A stretch of DNA of 64,000 nt from Allium sativum (taxonomy: Eukaryota; Streptophyta; Magnoliopsida; Asparagales; Amaryllidaceae). The position numbers and the translations under genes were made by a program. The stretch spans positions 302,985,456 through 303,049,455 of the forward strand of contig CM060922.1 of NCBI GenBank assembly GCA_030737875.1, written 5' to 3'. The notes under the pieces were generated by a model. That model made no database searches. It was given only the letters and a program-made list of their open reading frames with translations, and was not told where the DNA came from. Shown here piece after piece: positions 47,502 to 57,995 of the stretch. How positions within the stretch are numbered: the stretch's first letter is position 1; every line of letters starts with the position of its first letter.

Positions 47502-49565
47502 AATTGGTGAGTGATAGATATCTCTCACACAGAAACTACGGATTGTATGGGTAAATTAGGATTAAATTCATATACTACATGTTATAATCACCTTAGATCT
47601 GATAATACATGTTTAATTCAAATTTAGAAACCTTAGGAAAGCCTAATTTAATCACGATAACCATATAACTGTCAGATTAAATATGTTTATACATTTATTT
47701 AGATCCAAATCATGCTAGATCTCATGTCTATGGTATGTTTATGCTACAATTACGACTTGTTCATGTATTTATGATTATTGTTGTATGGAATGATGTATGT
47801 TTTGATTAATTGATTATGTTACTTGAGTTGTATGTTAGAATGTTTTCCGTAGAATCTTAGGATTGAAGAATAGAGCAAATCAGACGTTTAGATGATCAGA
47901 TTCAGACGAAACTTGGCGGAGACGCTCTGGAAGATGAGAGATAAGGGCACAAAATTTTCATGCCCAGATAAGTTAAGGACATGGGTTGACATCGACCCAT
48001 GATAGGTCGGCACTGACCCATGATAAGTCAGCATCGACCCATGATAGGTTGGCACCGATCCATGGGAACGGTCGGATGGTGACAATTTTTGGTGTGTGGC
48101 TTCGCGTTGATGAGTTGAGGCTATTTGGAAAGTTTCATGACATTCGGAGAGATGGGTCGAAGGATGATTGCTCGAGATATGAATGGACCGCAGAAGATTC
48201 AATATGAACGTCGAAATAATTGGAGAATGGACCGAAAGGGTACGCTCGAGGCAAGAATGGGTAGTGGCCAACTACTTAGCCAAGGTTGGCTAAGTAATTA
48301 GGGAAGGCCCTGTGATGATTATTTTTTTAGGGAGGTTGACCACGAGGACTTCCTAAGGTTGTTGGTGAAGTTTGGATTGAAATGGATTCAGATGATTGAT
48401 GTGCAACTCAAAGATTTATGGTGCTTTGATATTGAACTTGCATTGGAGTGGTCGGAGCCATATTGATGTGACACTAGTCGTGATTCGATATACGATCCAA
48501 CATTCTGATGGATTAACAGGATGGGAGTCAATCATGGATGATAATGAAATGATACGAAAGTGAATTAAGTTGCCGAGATGAAAGCTTTGACATATTTGAG
48601 GTGTCAAGGGATCATTGGTAATCAAAGTATTCTAGAAGACTCAAAGCAGGGGTACTGTGGGGACGCCTATTAGGATCAAATTAGGGGACCGCGTACCTGG
48701 GCAGTTATGATGGGCCTAGTTGTTGAGAATGGAAAAGACAAACATATAGTCACGATCACGTATGGCTAGAACCGGTGTTTCTCCATTAACCCTTTTAATT
48801 GTTGAAAGCGAGTTCGATTATCGATGGATTAAAGGATGAAGTCAGTGATAGCTAGGGTATTAATTGCTATGGATGCTATATTTATTCTGTGAGTTTTCTT
48901 CTCCATTTTCTTTGGGTAGGCTACCACTGTAGGATGTCGTAGAGAAGTCAGATTGGGGGTGTTCCTTTCCTATTCTGTAATGACATGTGATGGATGGTTT
49001 CCACGTGTTAACTTGTTGGTTGTTGGGCAGATCGGATGGTTGATTCGCCTATGCTCATATTATCCTGTATAACTGTTGTTAGCTCACTAAGACTATTATC
49101 TGACTCAGGGTTACATGTTTCCATTTTATTAACTTGGGTTGTTCATCAATGTTGTTGATGAACAGACTGAGTAGCAGGTTTGGTGCCGTTGATGTTGTGC
49201 GGTGACGAGCAGGAGAATGGCATACTATTATTATCTATTTAGTATTTTCTTTTCTATTTCCATTATATATTGGTGTTATTGAGGCTCTGAGGGATGTAGT
49301 GAGGCATATTATATTCAGAGATTCATGTACTGAATTATATTGTACTCGAGATTCTATGGTTTTATGGAAATTTAATTTTCTGTTCAGTTATGCTCACTAC
49401 TGTATCATGTTGTATATTTTATTATATATTGTCCATGCATAGCGAGTTATACGATAGGTTCTTTTCGAGCTATTTTACCCTGACGATCGTCCTGTATTGG
49501 CCTGGCATGCCATACAATGCAGTTTTTCCTCAATTCTGTGCAAGAGGTACGAGGCGGTCGTTACA
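47502..49565 (+). repeat. 5' LTR of element D, last piece
   Basis: It continues from 35917 after removal of the CACTA element and ends GGTCGTTACA at 49565, next to the primer site. It contains an array of about 21-bp hairpin units at 47985-48065. Open frames in it have no recognisable domain. Confidence 0.8.
47985..48075. repeat. Hairpin tandem array in LTR D (unit about 21 bp)
   Basis: Three and a half units centred on CCATGATA lie in a row. Each unit is a hairpin: arms CGACC/GGTCG, then CTGAC/GTCAG, then CGACC/GGTTG (one G-T pair), then a decayed unit CCGATCCATGGG. The outer base pair changes from C-G to T-A on both sides in the second unit. Confidence 0.8.
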
Positions 49566-49567
49566 TT

Positions 49568-49583
49568 TGGTATCAGATCGAGG
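49568..49583 (+). promoter_or_regulatory. Primer binding site of element D (tRNA-Met type, diverged)
   Basis: TGGTATCAGATCGAGG starts two bases after the LTR end. The first 10 bases match the initiator tRNA-Met complement. Confidence 0.85.
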
Positions 49584-49760
49584 TTAATCGGTTTTACCCT
49601 GAACTTTGCAAACGTAAACGTGTATGAGAGACATATTTGTAATTTTAATTGGATGATCACTATATTATATACGCATTATAGTATAGTATATAGGTTAGTA
49701 AGCAATTGAAACCTAATGCGGTTTTCTCTAATGTGAATTGACTCTCATTTTAGAGTAAGG

Positions 49761-50830
49761 ATGAGTCGACAAATTTCGAGACACGTTGTTGGGGATGAGC
49801 CTGCTACTAGAGGGGTAGGCGAAGGAAGCCAGTCGGGAGCTGCAGCTGTTATGCTCGATAATTCAGCTATGTATGAGGCCATTATGGCAGCAATCTTGAG
49901 GTGGAAGCCTACTCCAGGAGCAACAGTAGATGGTGATGTTCCTGTGCAGGCACACAGGGCACTGGATTTTTCTAAGTTGTGCAAGGATTATACTTCTCTG
50001 GGTGACAACCCGTTTGTTGGAACATAACCAGTGGTTGAAGTTCAGAATTGGTTGGCTACTTGTGTTCGGATTTTCGAAGATTTAGGAATTGACGATGCAA
50101 CTAAAAGGAAGCTTGCATCGAGGCAGCTGCAAGTTCGAACAATGGATTGGTGGAATTCTATTACCTTTGAGACACCAAGAACCAGACTACTTGGGATCAA
50201 TTTAGGACTAAGTTTGAGGAGAAGTTTTTTTCTACGGTCCAGAAATTGATGTTGTTTAAGAGGTTTGTTAACCTTAAGCAAGGAGGTCGACTACTGTTTG
50301 AATATGTGGCTGAGTTCAACACTCAATCTAAGTATGCTTGTTCGTATATTGAGACTCCTTACCAAAAGAACGAGAAATTTGTTTTGGAATTAGATGAGAG
50401 TATTGTAAAGCAACTGATTGAGCACGTTGATGAGTCTTTTGAGAAGTTAATTGAACAGGCTTTGAGAAAGGAAAACTTGTTTCTGCAAAAGGTTGAGGTT
50501 GCTATTGAGAATAGAAAGGAGGTTTCGAAACCATAACAAGGTGGAAATAATAAGAAAAAGTGGAACGATAAAAGAAACCAACAACAAGAAGGAAAGGATG
50601 TCCAGAAGAAGCCAAAGGGCGAGATTACCTGCTATAACTGTCAACAGAAAGGACATCTTTCCAAGGATTGTAGGAACGCGAAGGTGGAAAAGAAGTGTTT
50701 TAACTGTGATAAGCGCGGACATATGAAGTAGAATTGTCCGGAACCACCGAAGATTAAGCAAGTTGTGAGAGCATATATTTTGGATGTTTTGCCATCTTCC
50801 TCAAGGGGTATGACTGCGGAGGAGAAGGGG
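49761..50830 (+). pseudogene. gag of element D
   Basis: From the ATG at 49761 the frame reads MSRQISRHVVGDEPATRGVG, then YTSLGDNPFVGT, a stop, WLATCVRIFEDLGIDDATKR, MLFKRFVNLKQGGRLLFEYV and two zinc knuckles (CYNCQQKGHLSKDC at about 50632 and CFNCDKRGHMK.NC with a stop inside). It resembles gag of element C in sequence and length, so C and D are of one lineage. Stops and frameshifts make it non-functional. Confidence 0.9.
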
Positions 50831-50859
50831 AAGAGTTTTTTTGTACGAGGTACGCTTTC

Positions 50860-53800
50860 TATCAGAGATATTTCAGTTTGAGTTTTGTTTGACACTGGAA
50901 CATCGCATTATTTTATTTGTAATGAGCTTGTTTGCAAGATAGGTTTAGAACCTGAGATTGTTGATAGACCATTAGTCATGACAAATCCAGTATGGGGTTC
51001 GTCTAGTCTTTGTATGCTTTGTCATAGTCCAGTTTTATCGAGTCATGGTCACTCTTTTATGTGTGATTGTTTTGTTTTGAGCTTTGCTGGGTTTGGGATT
51101 ATCTTGGTTATGGACTGGCTTAAGAAGTATGCAGATGTTGTGGATTGCAAGAGGCACGAGGTGACAACTGGGAATGTGGAAGGGAACGATAATGATACAT
51201 TGTATACCACAGGATGGAGTTTTGGTTAGCTTTTTATATTCGTTTGTGATTCCACGGGATGAATTGTCATCTATGCCAATCGCGAGAGTTTTCTGATGTG
51301 TTTGGTGAGGTTTGAGGATTGCCACCGCATCGAGAGATCGAGTTCTGGATTGATTTAGTGGATAAAGCCATACCCATTACCATGTCTCTTAGGCAAACGA
51401 CGCCTAAGGAATACCAAGAGTTAGAGGTTCAAGCGAACGATCTATTGAGTAAGTGATTCATTCGGAGAAGTGTAACCGAATGGGGTGCACCAGTCGTGTT
51501 TGCAACCAAGGCCGATGGATCGTTATGATTGTGTGTGGATCATCGTGAGCTGAATAAGGTAACCAAGAAGAATAAGTATCCATTGTCGAGGATAGATGAC
51601 TTTTTTGATCAGCTTCACGAACCCAATGTGTTTTCCTAAATGGATTTGGCAACGGGATTTCACCAGTTGAGGGCGGATAGGGATATTGTGTCGAAGATTT
51701 ATTTTAGAATACCATCCGGATTCTATGAGTGCTAATGATCCCATTTGGACTGACTAACGTGCCAACATATTTTGTGGATTCTATCAATCGAGTCTTTAGA
51801 GATCAACTGACTAAGTTTGTACTTATGCTTGTGGATGATATATTGGTTTATTCCAGGGCAGAGGAAAAACACAAGACACACTTGAGAATTGTTTTGGAAA
51901 TCTTGTGGAAACATCAGCTAAGGGCTAAGTTTTCGAAGTGACACTTCTGCAAGGAAGAAGTAGGATTTTTGGGTCATGTCATTTCAGGACAAGAAATAAC
52001 TATGGATCCCGCTAAGCTAGCCATGACAAAAGATTGGGATCGACCCAAGAATGCAAAAAATGTTAGGAGTTTCCTTGGTTTGGCAAGATATTATCCACGA
52101 TTTATCAAGAATTTCTCTAAAATAGCTGCACCATTAACTGGATTGGCAAAGAAGAATCCGATCTTCATGTGAAATGCAAAGTGTGAGCAATCCCTTGGAA
52201 TCCTGAAAGAGAGATCGATGAGTGCTCCTATTTGGACTATTCCAAGTGGAATGAAGAGATGATAGTATATACATATGCGTGTGGCACCGGACTTGGAGCA
52301 GTGCTAATGCAGAAAGATAGAGTTTTGGCCTATATGAGTTGACAACATAAGCCGCATGAATGAAATTACCTGACTAATGATTTGGAGTTAGCGGCGGTAG
52401 TATTTACTCTGAAGATTTGGAGGCATTATTTGTTAGGAGTTACGTTTGAGTTGTTTACGGATCATAAGTCATTGAAGTATCCTTTGTCCCAAAAGGATTT
52501 AAAACTTCCACAACAACGATGGTTAGAATTTTCAGCGTCATATGATTTTTGGAATAGCCTATACTCTAGGAAAAGGTAACGCGGTGGCCAATGCATTAAG
52601 TAGAAGACATGCGAGTTTGGGAGCCATGTTTTCAGAATAGAAACATCTCGAGTATTTCACCAGATTTTATTTTAGACCTCACTGTGAGTTAGAACCCGAG
52701 ACGTTAACAAGCTTGTCGATTAAACCGACCCTCATTGAAAGGATTGGGAAAGCTAAAAACGAGACGATAGGCTTTTGGAAATCATTCGAGGGTTAAAGAT
52801 GAGATCGGTACCTGAGAGATTTAAGAATTACGAAGTCGATCAAGATGTTTGGCTTCGCAAGAATGGACGATTGGTTGTTCCTGATTTGGATGGGTTAAGA
52901 GATGAAGTTTTAAGGGAGTGTCATCACTCTAGATTGACAATTCATCCTAGCGGTAATAAGATGTATTAAGATATGAAATGAGTTTACTACTGGAAGGTAT
53001 GAAGAGGGATATATGCAAATTCATCTCGAAATGTATGAACTGTCAGTTGGTTAAAGACGAGCAGAAAAAGTCGAGTGGATTAATACATCCATTGGAAGTT
53101 CCTGCGTGGAAATGGGAGCAAGTGTCAATGAATTTCATTGATGGATTGCCTATGATAAGGACAGGGAATGATTGTATTTGGGTTGTTGTGGATCGTTTGA
53201 CCAAAAGCACAAGGTTTATTCCTCTCAGATCAACTAGGATGGCATCAAAGTTGGCTGAGTTATATCTTAAGTGGATAGTTTGATTCCATGGAATTCTAAA
53301 GATTATTCTTAGCGATCGAGATCCGTTGTTTACCAGTGGATTCTAGAAGAGTTTGCAAGAGACGTTAGGAACCAAGCTATGTTTGAGTATAGCTTACTAT
53401 CCCCAGATAGATGGTCAAACTTAAAGAGTTAATCGAGTATCGGAAGATCTTCTAAGAGATTGTGTATTATATTTTGAAGGATCGTGGGAAGATCATCTGC
53501 ATTTAGTCGAGTTTGCTTATAATAACAGCTACCAGTTGAGTATTAGGATGGTACTGCATGAGGTATTGTACGAAAGATTGTGTAGTTCTCCATCTTGTTG
53601 GCTAGAGACTGGAAAGAAGTTGGTACTTAGGCCAGAGATGATACACGAGACATCGAATAATATTGAGATCATTTGGCAATGAACGAAAGAAGCCCTAGGT
53701 CGTTAGAAAATTTATGCCGATAAGCGATGAAAGGATTTGGAGTTTTCAGTCGGAGATTTGGTATTTGTTTAGATTTCACCTCTACAGAATGTTGTTCGTT

Positions 53801-53884
53801 TTGGAAGGAAAAGGAAGTTAGCGCCTAGGTTTGTTGGGTAGTTTCCGATTATCGAGCGTATTGGAAAGCTCGCTTATAGATTGG
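50860..53884 (+). pseudogene. pol of element D: protease, RT, RNase H, integrase; cut by element E
   Basis: Protease has VLFDTGTSHYFI (about 50883) and a VMDWLKKYADVVDC end. RT has [20 protein letters not shown] (about 51548), LVDDILVYSRAEEK (about 51826; YVDD became LVDD) and GHVISGQEITMDPAK. RNase H has [20 protein letters not shown] (about 52447). Integrase has a zinc finger, CMNCQLVK (53034), MNFIDGLP (53125, where the first catalytic Asp is Asn), SDRDPLFTSG (about 53313) and QIDGQT. The tail KLAPRFVG, ERIGKLAYRL runs into the Athila LTR at 53885. Many stops and frameshifts. Confidence 0.92.
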
Positions 53885-54836
53885 TGATTGACATAGAAAT
53901 GTGTTTATTTTATGCTCTTATATTTTATCTTTTGTATATAAATAAATATTACTTGGGTATTGTTTTGTTATTTTTACAGATAGTCCAACCCAGCCCGCAT
54001 GCAACCAGAAATGTAGAGAAATAAAGTTCAATTTGCTGTGTATTTGCATTTTAAAGAATTGTAGATGAAGATATCACATTTAGTTGCTGTTGAACAAGAA
54101 AAGGAGTGATAAAAAGGCTTTGCACATCACAAATCAATGAAGAAATATCAAGGAAGCAAGAGGAAAAAGAGAAAAGGCCCAAATTTTCTTTATTTATCTA
54201 AGGCCCATTTATGTTTCTCATTGTAAACTAATTAGTGGTGTAATGACCAGGCCCATTTACCATTAGGGTTAGGGTTAGGGTTTGGCTATCTACCCTATAT
54301 ATACCCTTGTAATGGCATTGTAGCCACCATCCTATCATATATCTCATTCTATTCTCTTCTTCATCAATAAAACTCATTTTTCTTTTTATGCAATTTTCTA
54401 TTTTTCTTAGCAATTAGTGTTGTCTACACGATTAGATTCGGTAGAACACTATTTGTCTTTTGCATTTCTTTTCGTTAGTGATTGACCGTCTGATTAGATT
54501 CAGCGACAATCCTAATTGTTATTTTCTGCTCGTTTAATTCTGTTTTGCAATTTTATTTCCAGTGTTCTATTTTATTTTAATCATTGAATTTACTACAGAT
54601 CCGATTAGATTCGAATCTGTAGTGAATTTAATTGCATCTTTTATTCGTAGTTTCACCTTCTATTTTGTTTTGCAAAAAAAATCAACCTCTGAGCTTTGTC
54701 TAACTCGCCCAAGAGATTAGATAAATAATTGATTTAATTCACCTCCCTGTGTTCGACCTGTATGCTACACGCCTGTATGCTTGCAGAATTTATTACAAAT
54801 GTCGCGCTTTTCTAATTCATAGACTAGCGTCGATCA
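53885..54836 (+). repeat. 5' LTR of element E
   Basis: The ends are TGATTGAC and GTCGATCA, an 8-bp inverted repeat with one mismatch. The length of 952 bp is set by the primer site and by the start of the 3' LTR. A likely polyadenylation signal AATAAA is near 54366. Confidence 0.93.
54170..54310 (+). promoter_or_regulatory. LTR E promoter: three Site II motifs, telo-box-like repeat, TATA box
   Basis: GGCCCA (reverse of TGGGCC) occurs at 54176, 54202 and 54250. A TTAGGG triplet repeat ending TTT lies at 54262-54283. TATATATA is at 54296-54303. Site II motifs next to a telo box are known from plant promoters of ribosomal protein and cell-cycle genes active in dividing cells. Function here is inferred. 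Confidence 0.6.
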
Positions 54837-54842
54837 AGTTTT

Positions 54843-54860
54843 TGGCGCCGTTGCCGGGGA
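54843..54860 (+). promoter_or_regulatory. Primer binding site of element E (tRNA-Asp)
   Basis: TGGCGCCGTTGCCGGGGA is the complement of the 3' end of plant tRNA-Asp(GTC), the primer commonly found in Athila elements. It lies six bases after the LTR. Confidence 0.92.
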
Positions 54861-57029
54861 GGTAACGATTAAATTTTATTATTTATTTAATTTCTGATTC
54901 GTGTTAGTTTTTATTTTTTTTATTTTCTTTTATTTTGTTGTATTTATATATTAAAAAAAATATTGAGTGGTTTGATTTGGTATCATTCATTGATTCTGTA
55001 ATCTTCATAACAAAAAAAAATGCCAAATCTCCTTTGATTTCTTTTCTGTTTTCGGTACATAGCAATTCTTTTTCTTTAAATCGTGAAAAAAAAAACATAC
55101 TACCTTGCACTGTCCAATCATATCATCGCGTCCCTGCCAACACAATCTTCCCTGTATTACCCCAAAACCGCACAGTGCAACGCGCCCTTCAACACCAATT
55201 CACCGTCCTCGTACCACAAACACTCTCAACCTAACGCAACTTCACAATCATCCTCACCATAATACCAGTCCTTCCATCCACTGTGTCGAACCCATTAAAT
55301 AACTGTTTCCCCTCCCCCCCCCCCTCACCGCATTCATCAAATTCCCACACAGTAACTACCTCCCATCAGCCCCTTGACACACCAAACTCCTTTGCCTTGC
55401 CCAATTCCTATCACCGTCACGTCCTTGCCAATAACGCAGACACAAACTCCACAGTTCGTTCTGCCCATAATACCACAATTCATATCACGCCCAAACAATT
55501 TCAGCCAAACAGCAGTACCTAGAAATACTCAATCTCCCAGTCATCCAAAACGCCACAAACCAATCTCCTACTCCTCGCATCAGCGTCGGAACAGACCCAT
55601 CTTCTATAACTTCCACCAAACTGCCGATCGTACTCCTCGATCTCACATCCAGCCTTCATCACGAAAGCCAAAAACCAAGTCGAAATTCACCAATTCAGGA
55701 CCAAATTCAGTTCGAAAAACCCAAAACCCATCGAACTCATAACCAAATCGCACCCACAACACAAACCTAAACCGGATTCGAACTGAAATTGATTCGTTCT
55801 TTTTCTTTTTCTGTGGCGTGATCTTCTATTTTGGGAAGGGAATAAAGGGGAGGATTTTATTTCTGGTTGTGATTTGTGGAAAGAAATAAGGAGCATCAGG
55901 AAACCGATAAGAAGTTTTATTTCTTAGGGTTATGCTGACATATTTATTTCGGTGAACCGACTTTGTTTTGGTCAGTCACATAGGTTTGGTTTGACTCTAA
56001 GCGTGCCAGTGCCACACCCATTATTTCACTTGTTGAGTCAATTCTTACTTGTTTTGTTTCAATCCAGTGAGTAGAGTGCTTGCTTGCTTATTTTAGTACG
56101 GGTTCGAACTTGTCTTGGATTTGTCTTCATTTAATTTTTGTTCCTTTCCCATCCTACTTGCTTCTTTAAAAAAAAAGAAGAGTGAAGAGAGAGGAAAGAA
56201 TCAAAAGACCGAAGTGCAAGGAAGAGAGTTCAAGCAACCAATTTGAATTCAAGGCCCAAGCAAGCAACGAAACCAAATCAATAACAACGAGAGAGAAGGT
56301 TCAAATCAAAGGAAGTACAAAATTCAAGCAAAGCGAACCAAGAAGAAAAAAATCAAGCGATTGCAAACAGTTGAAGTTGAATCATGAGCACTACTCAAAT
56401 TCTCTGGATGGACAGCCATACCCCACAGTAAAATTTTCTGAACTCTACAGGTGCTCTTCTGCAAAGAAAAATATATAGAAATTGTTGTAAAAAATTTCTG
56501 CAGGGGCAGCGGCTTTGAATGTACAATTTTTAATTTTTGCAATTATCTGTGTGATTTCTGTTTTTTTTTCATTCTGTTAAGGGCAATACCCCAATTCACA
56601 TAAGGTGAGGGATTTCATCACCCTTTCCTTAGCCCACAAATTGCATTTCATCGTAGAATCTGACTAATAATAACGGTTAGACATTGGACTTAAGGGAGTC
56701 ACGGGCTCATCTAGGGCTTAATTATATTGTGATAGTTGATTCATTTGGAACGAATTATTTCTTGGTGTCTAGAATACGGCAGAGAAATAACCGTTTATAA
56801 ATATTACGGTGATTCGTAAATATTATATCTGTTGTTACTCTGAAGGTACTTAAACCTTCGGCTGCATTGCTAGGGTGTTTCCTGGTGCACCGATAACTCC
56901 TGTCCGTTAACCGGCTGAGAAATCTTTTGATCTAAGTAATCAAACGCATCACTTTATAATTTTGGGTTAAGAGCCAATAAGGACAGAAAACTTCATTGTA
57001 GCTAATTTCTGTGCTTGCAATTAACAACA
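54861..57029 (+). other. Long untranslated leader of element E
   Basis: A leader of about 2.2 kb is typical of Athila/Tat elements. It includes a C-rich stretch with Pro/Ser-rich open frames (55100-55740), a run of 11 C (about 55314-55324), and an A-rich stretch with a short frame at 56182-56478. None of the frames shows a known domain, so I treat them as non-coding. Confidence 0.7.
56060..56115 (+). other. tRNA-like fragment in the leader of element E
   Basis: A D-arm/A-box-like stretch (tccagtgagtagagtgc, 56063-56079) is followed after about 20 bp by a perfect B-box-like ggttcgaact (56101-56110). The spacing is close to that of a tRNA without intron, but the acceptor and anticodon stems do not form. 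It may be a decayed tRNA or SINE head, or chance. Confidence 0.3.
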
Positions 57030-57995
57030 ATGAGTGAAAAAAGTGTTAGCCAACAAAATTCTCCTAGGGGTTCTCGAATCAACCAAAATTTTCCAACCGA
57101 ATTGGATCAAAATCGAGTGAATCAAAACTTTCCAAACTTCGGGGATCAAAACCAAATAAATCAAAATTTTCAAAACCTCAATATCCAAATGGATAGACCC
57201 CTGTCTCTTCGTGATCGATGTTATCCTACTAGGACCGTTCAACCATCTGTCATTGTGTTCCCACCAGCTGAAGGAAACAATTTTGAGCTAAAACATTCTT
57301 TTATCCAAGGGGTACCAAAATTTACTGGGTTTGAAAATGCTTATGAATTTCTGAGTGAATTTGAATTGTATGCGTCCACAACAAAAATGCAACAACTGTC
57401 TAACGAATCGATCAAGCTAAGGCTAATTCCATTTGCACTACTTGAAAGCGCTAAAAGATGGCTAAATTCTCTTCCACGACATTCCATAAGAAGTTGGGAT
57501 GAATTTGTCACTGCATTCTTGAAAAAGTTTTTCCCTTTCCATAAAACTCTAAAAATTCGAACTGAGATAAATCAATTTTGTCAAAATGAGGGGGAAACTT
57601 TTTCAAAATACTTTGAGAGATTCAACCAGCTATTATATAGTTGCCCTCATCATGGAATTCTAAAAGATCACTTATGTCAAATTGCATATGAAGGGCTAAA
57701 CTATCAGACTAGAACTCAGCTAGAATCAATGTGTGGAGGAGACTTTATGTCTAAAACAGCCGATGAAGCTTGGCGGTTTTTAGAAGATTATTCTGAAAAG
57801 GACATGCAGTGGGAATCGATTCGTGTTCCCATTCGTACTTCTACTAGAGGTGTGCATGTCGTGGACCCAAGTCAAATTCCCTTAGAAAATCAAACTCCTC
57901 AAACCGGAGAAGGGTTACCCCACTATTACTCTCAAGACCAAGCCAATGCCATAGCTCAAAATAATCCGTACTCATCCACGTACAACCCTGGTTAG
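57030..57995 (+). CDS. gag of element E (Athila type)
   Basis: The first ATG is at 57030 in a good plant context (aacaaca before ATG). The N-terminus has a tandem repeat of the type NQNFP..(L/G)DQN, residues about 15-55. The capsid region follows with FIQGVPKFTGFENAYEFL, LRLIPFALLESAKRWLNSLP, FFPFHKTLKIRTEINQF and LYSCPHHGILKDHLCQIAYE, typical of Athila gag. No zinc knuckle is seen. The frame ends at TAG 57993-57995 in a place (after YNP G) where the coding clearly continues in the same frame. It forms virus-like particles that package the element RNA. Confidence 0.88.
   Translation: MSEKSVSQQNSPRGSRINQNFPTELDQNRVNQNFPNFGDQNQINQNFQNLNIQMDRPLSLRDRCYPTRTVQPSVIVFPPAEGNNFELKHSFIQGVPKFTGFENAYEFLSEFELYASTTKMQQLSNESIKLRLIPFALLESAKRWLNSLPRHSIRSWDEFVTAFLKKFFPFHKTLKIRTEINQFCQNEGETFSKYFERFNQLLYSCPHHGILKDHLCQIAYEGLNYQTRTQLESMCGGDFMSKTADEAWRFLEDYSEKDMQWESIRVPIRTSTRGVHVVDPSQIPLENQTPQTGEGLPHYYSQDQANAIAQNNPYSSTYNPG

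Larger units (their letters stand above)
15578..53884 (+). mobile_element. Gypsy element D (chromovirus-like), heavily interrupted
   Basis: D is discontinuous. Its 5' LTR is in three pieces (15578-15596, 35376-35917, 47502-49565) separated by elements B and CACTA. A primer site follows at 49568, gag-pol at 49761-53884, and the rest is displaced by Athila element E. The LTR ends agree: it starts TGCAATGACC and ends GGTCGTTACA, nearly reverse complements. The summed LTR length is about 2.6 kb. The insertion lies in Copia F; the left flank is ttggt, the right flank is outside the window. Confidence 0.8.

Noticed and set aside
49745..50281. Minus-strand frames opposite gag of element D
   Set aside because: They are shadows of the gag frame; the plus strand carries the recognised capsid and knuckle motifs.
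54935..55742. Pro/Ser-rich open frames in the Athila leader as an extra gene
   Set aside because: Three frames overlap, composition explains the lack of stops, and no domain is recognised.
57015..57029. Upstream start for Athila gag at 57015
   Set aside because: The codon there is TTG; the first ATG is at 57030 with a good context.
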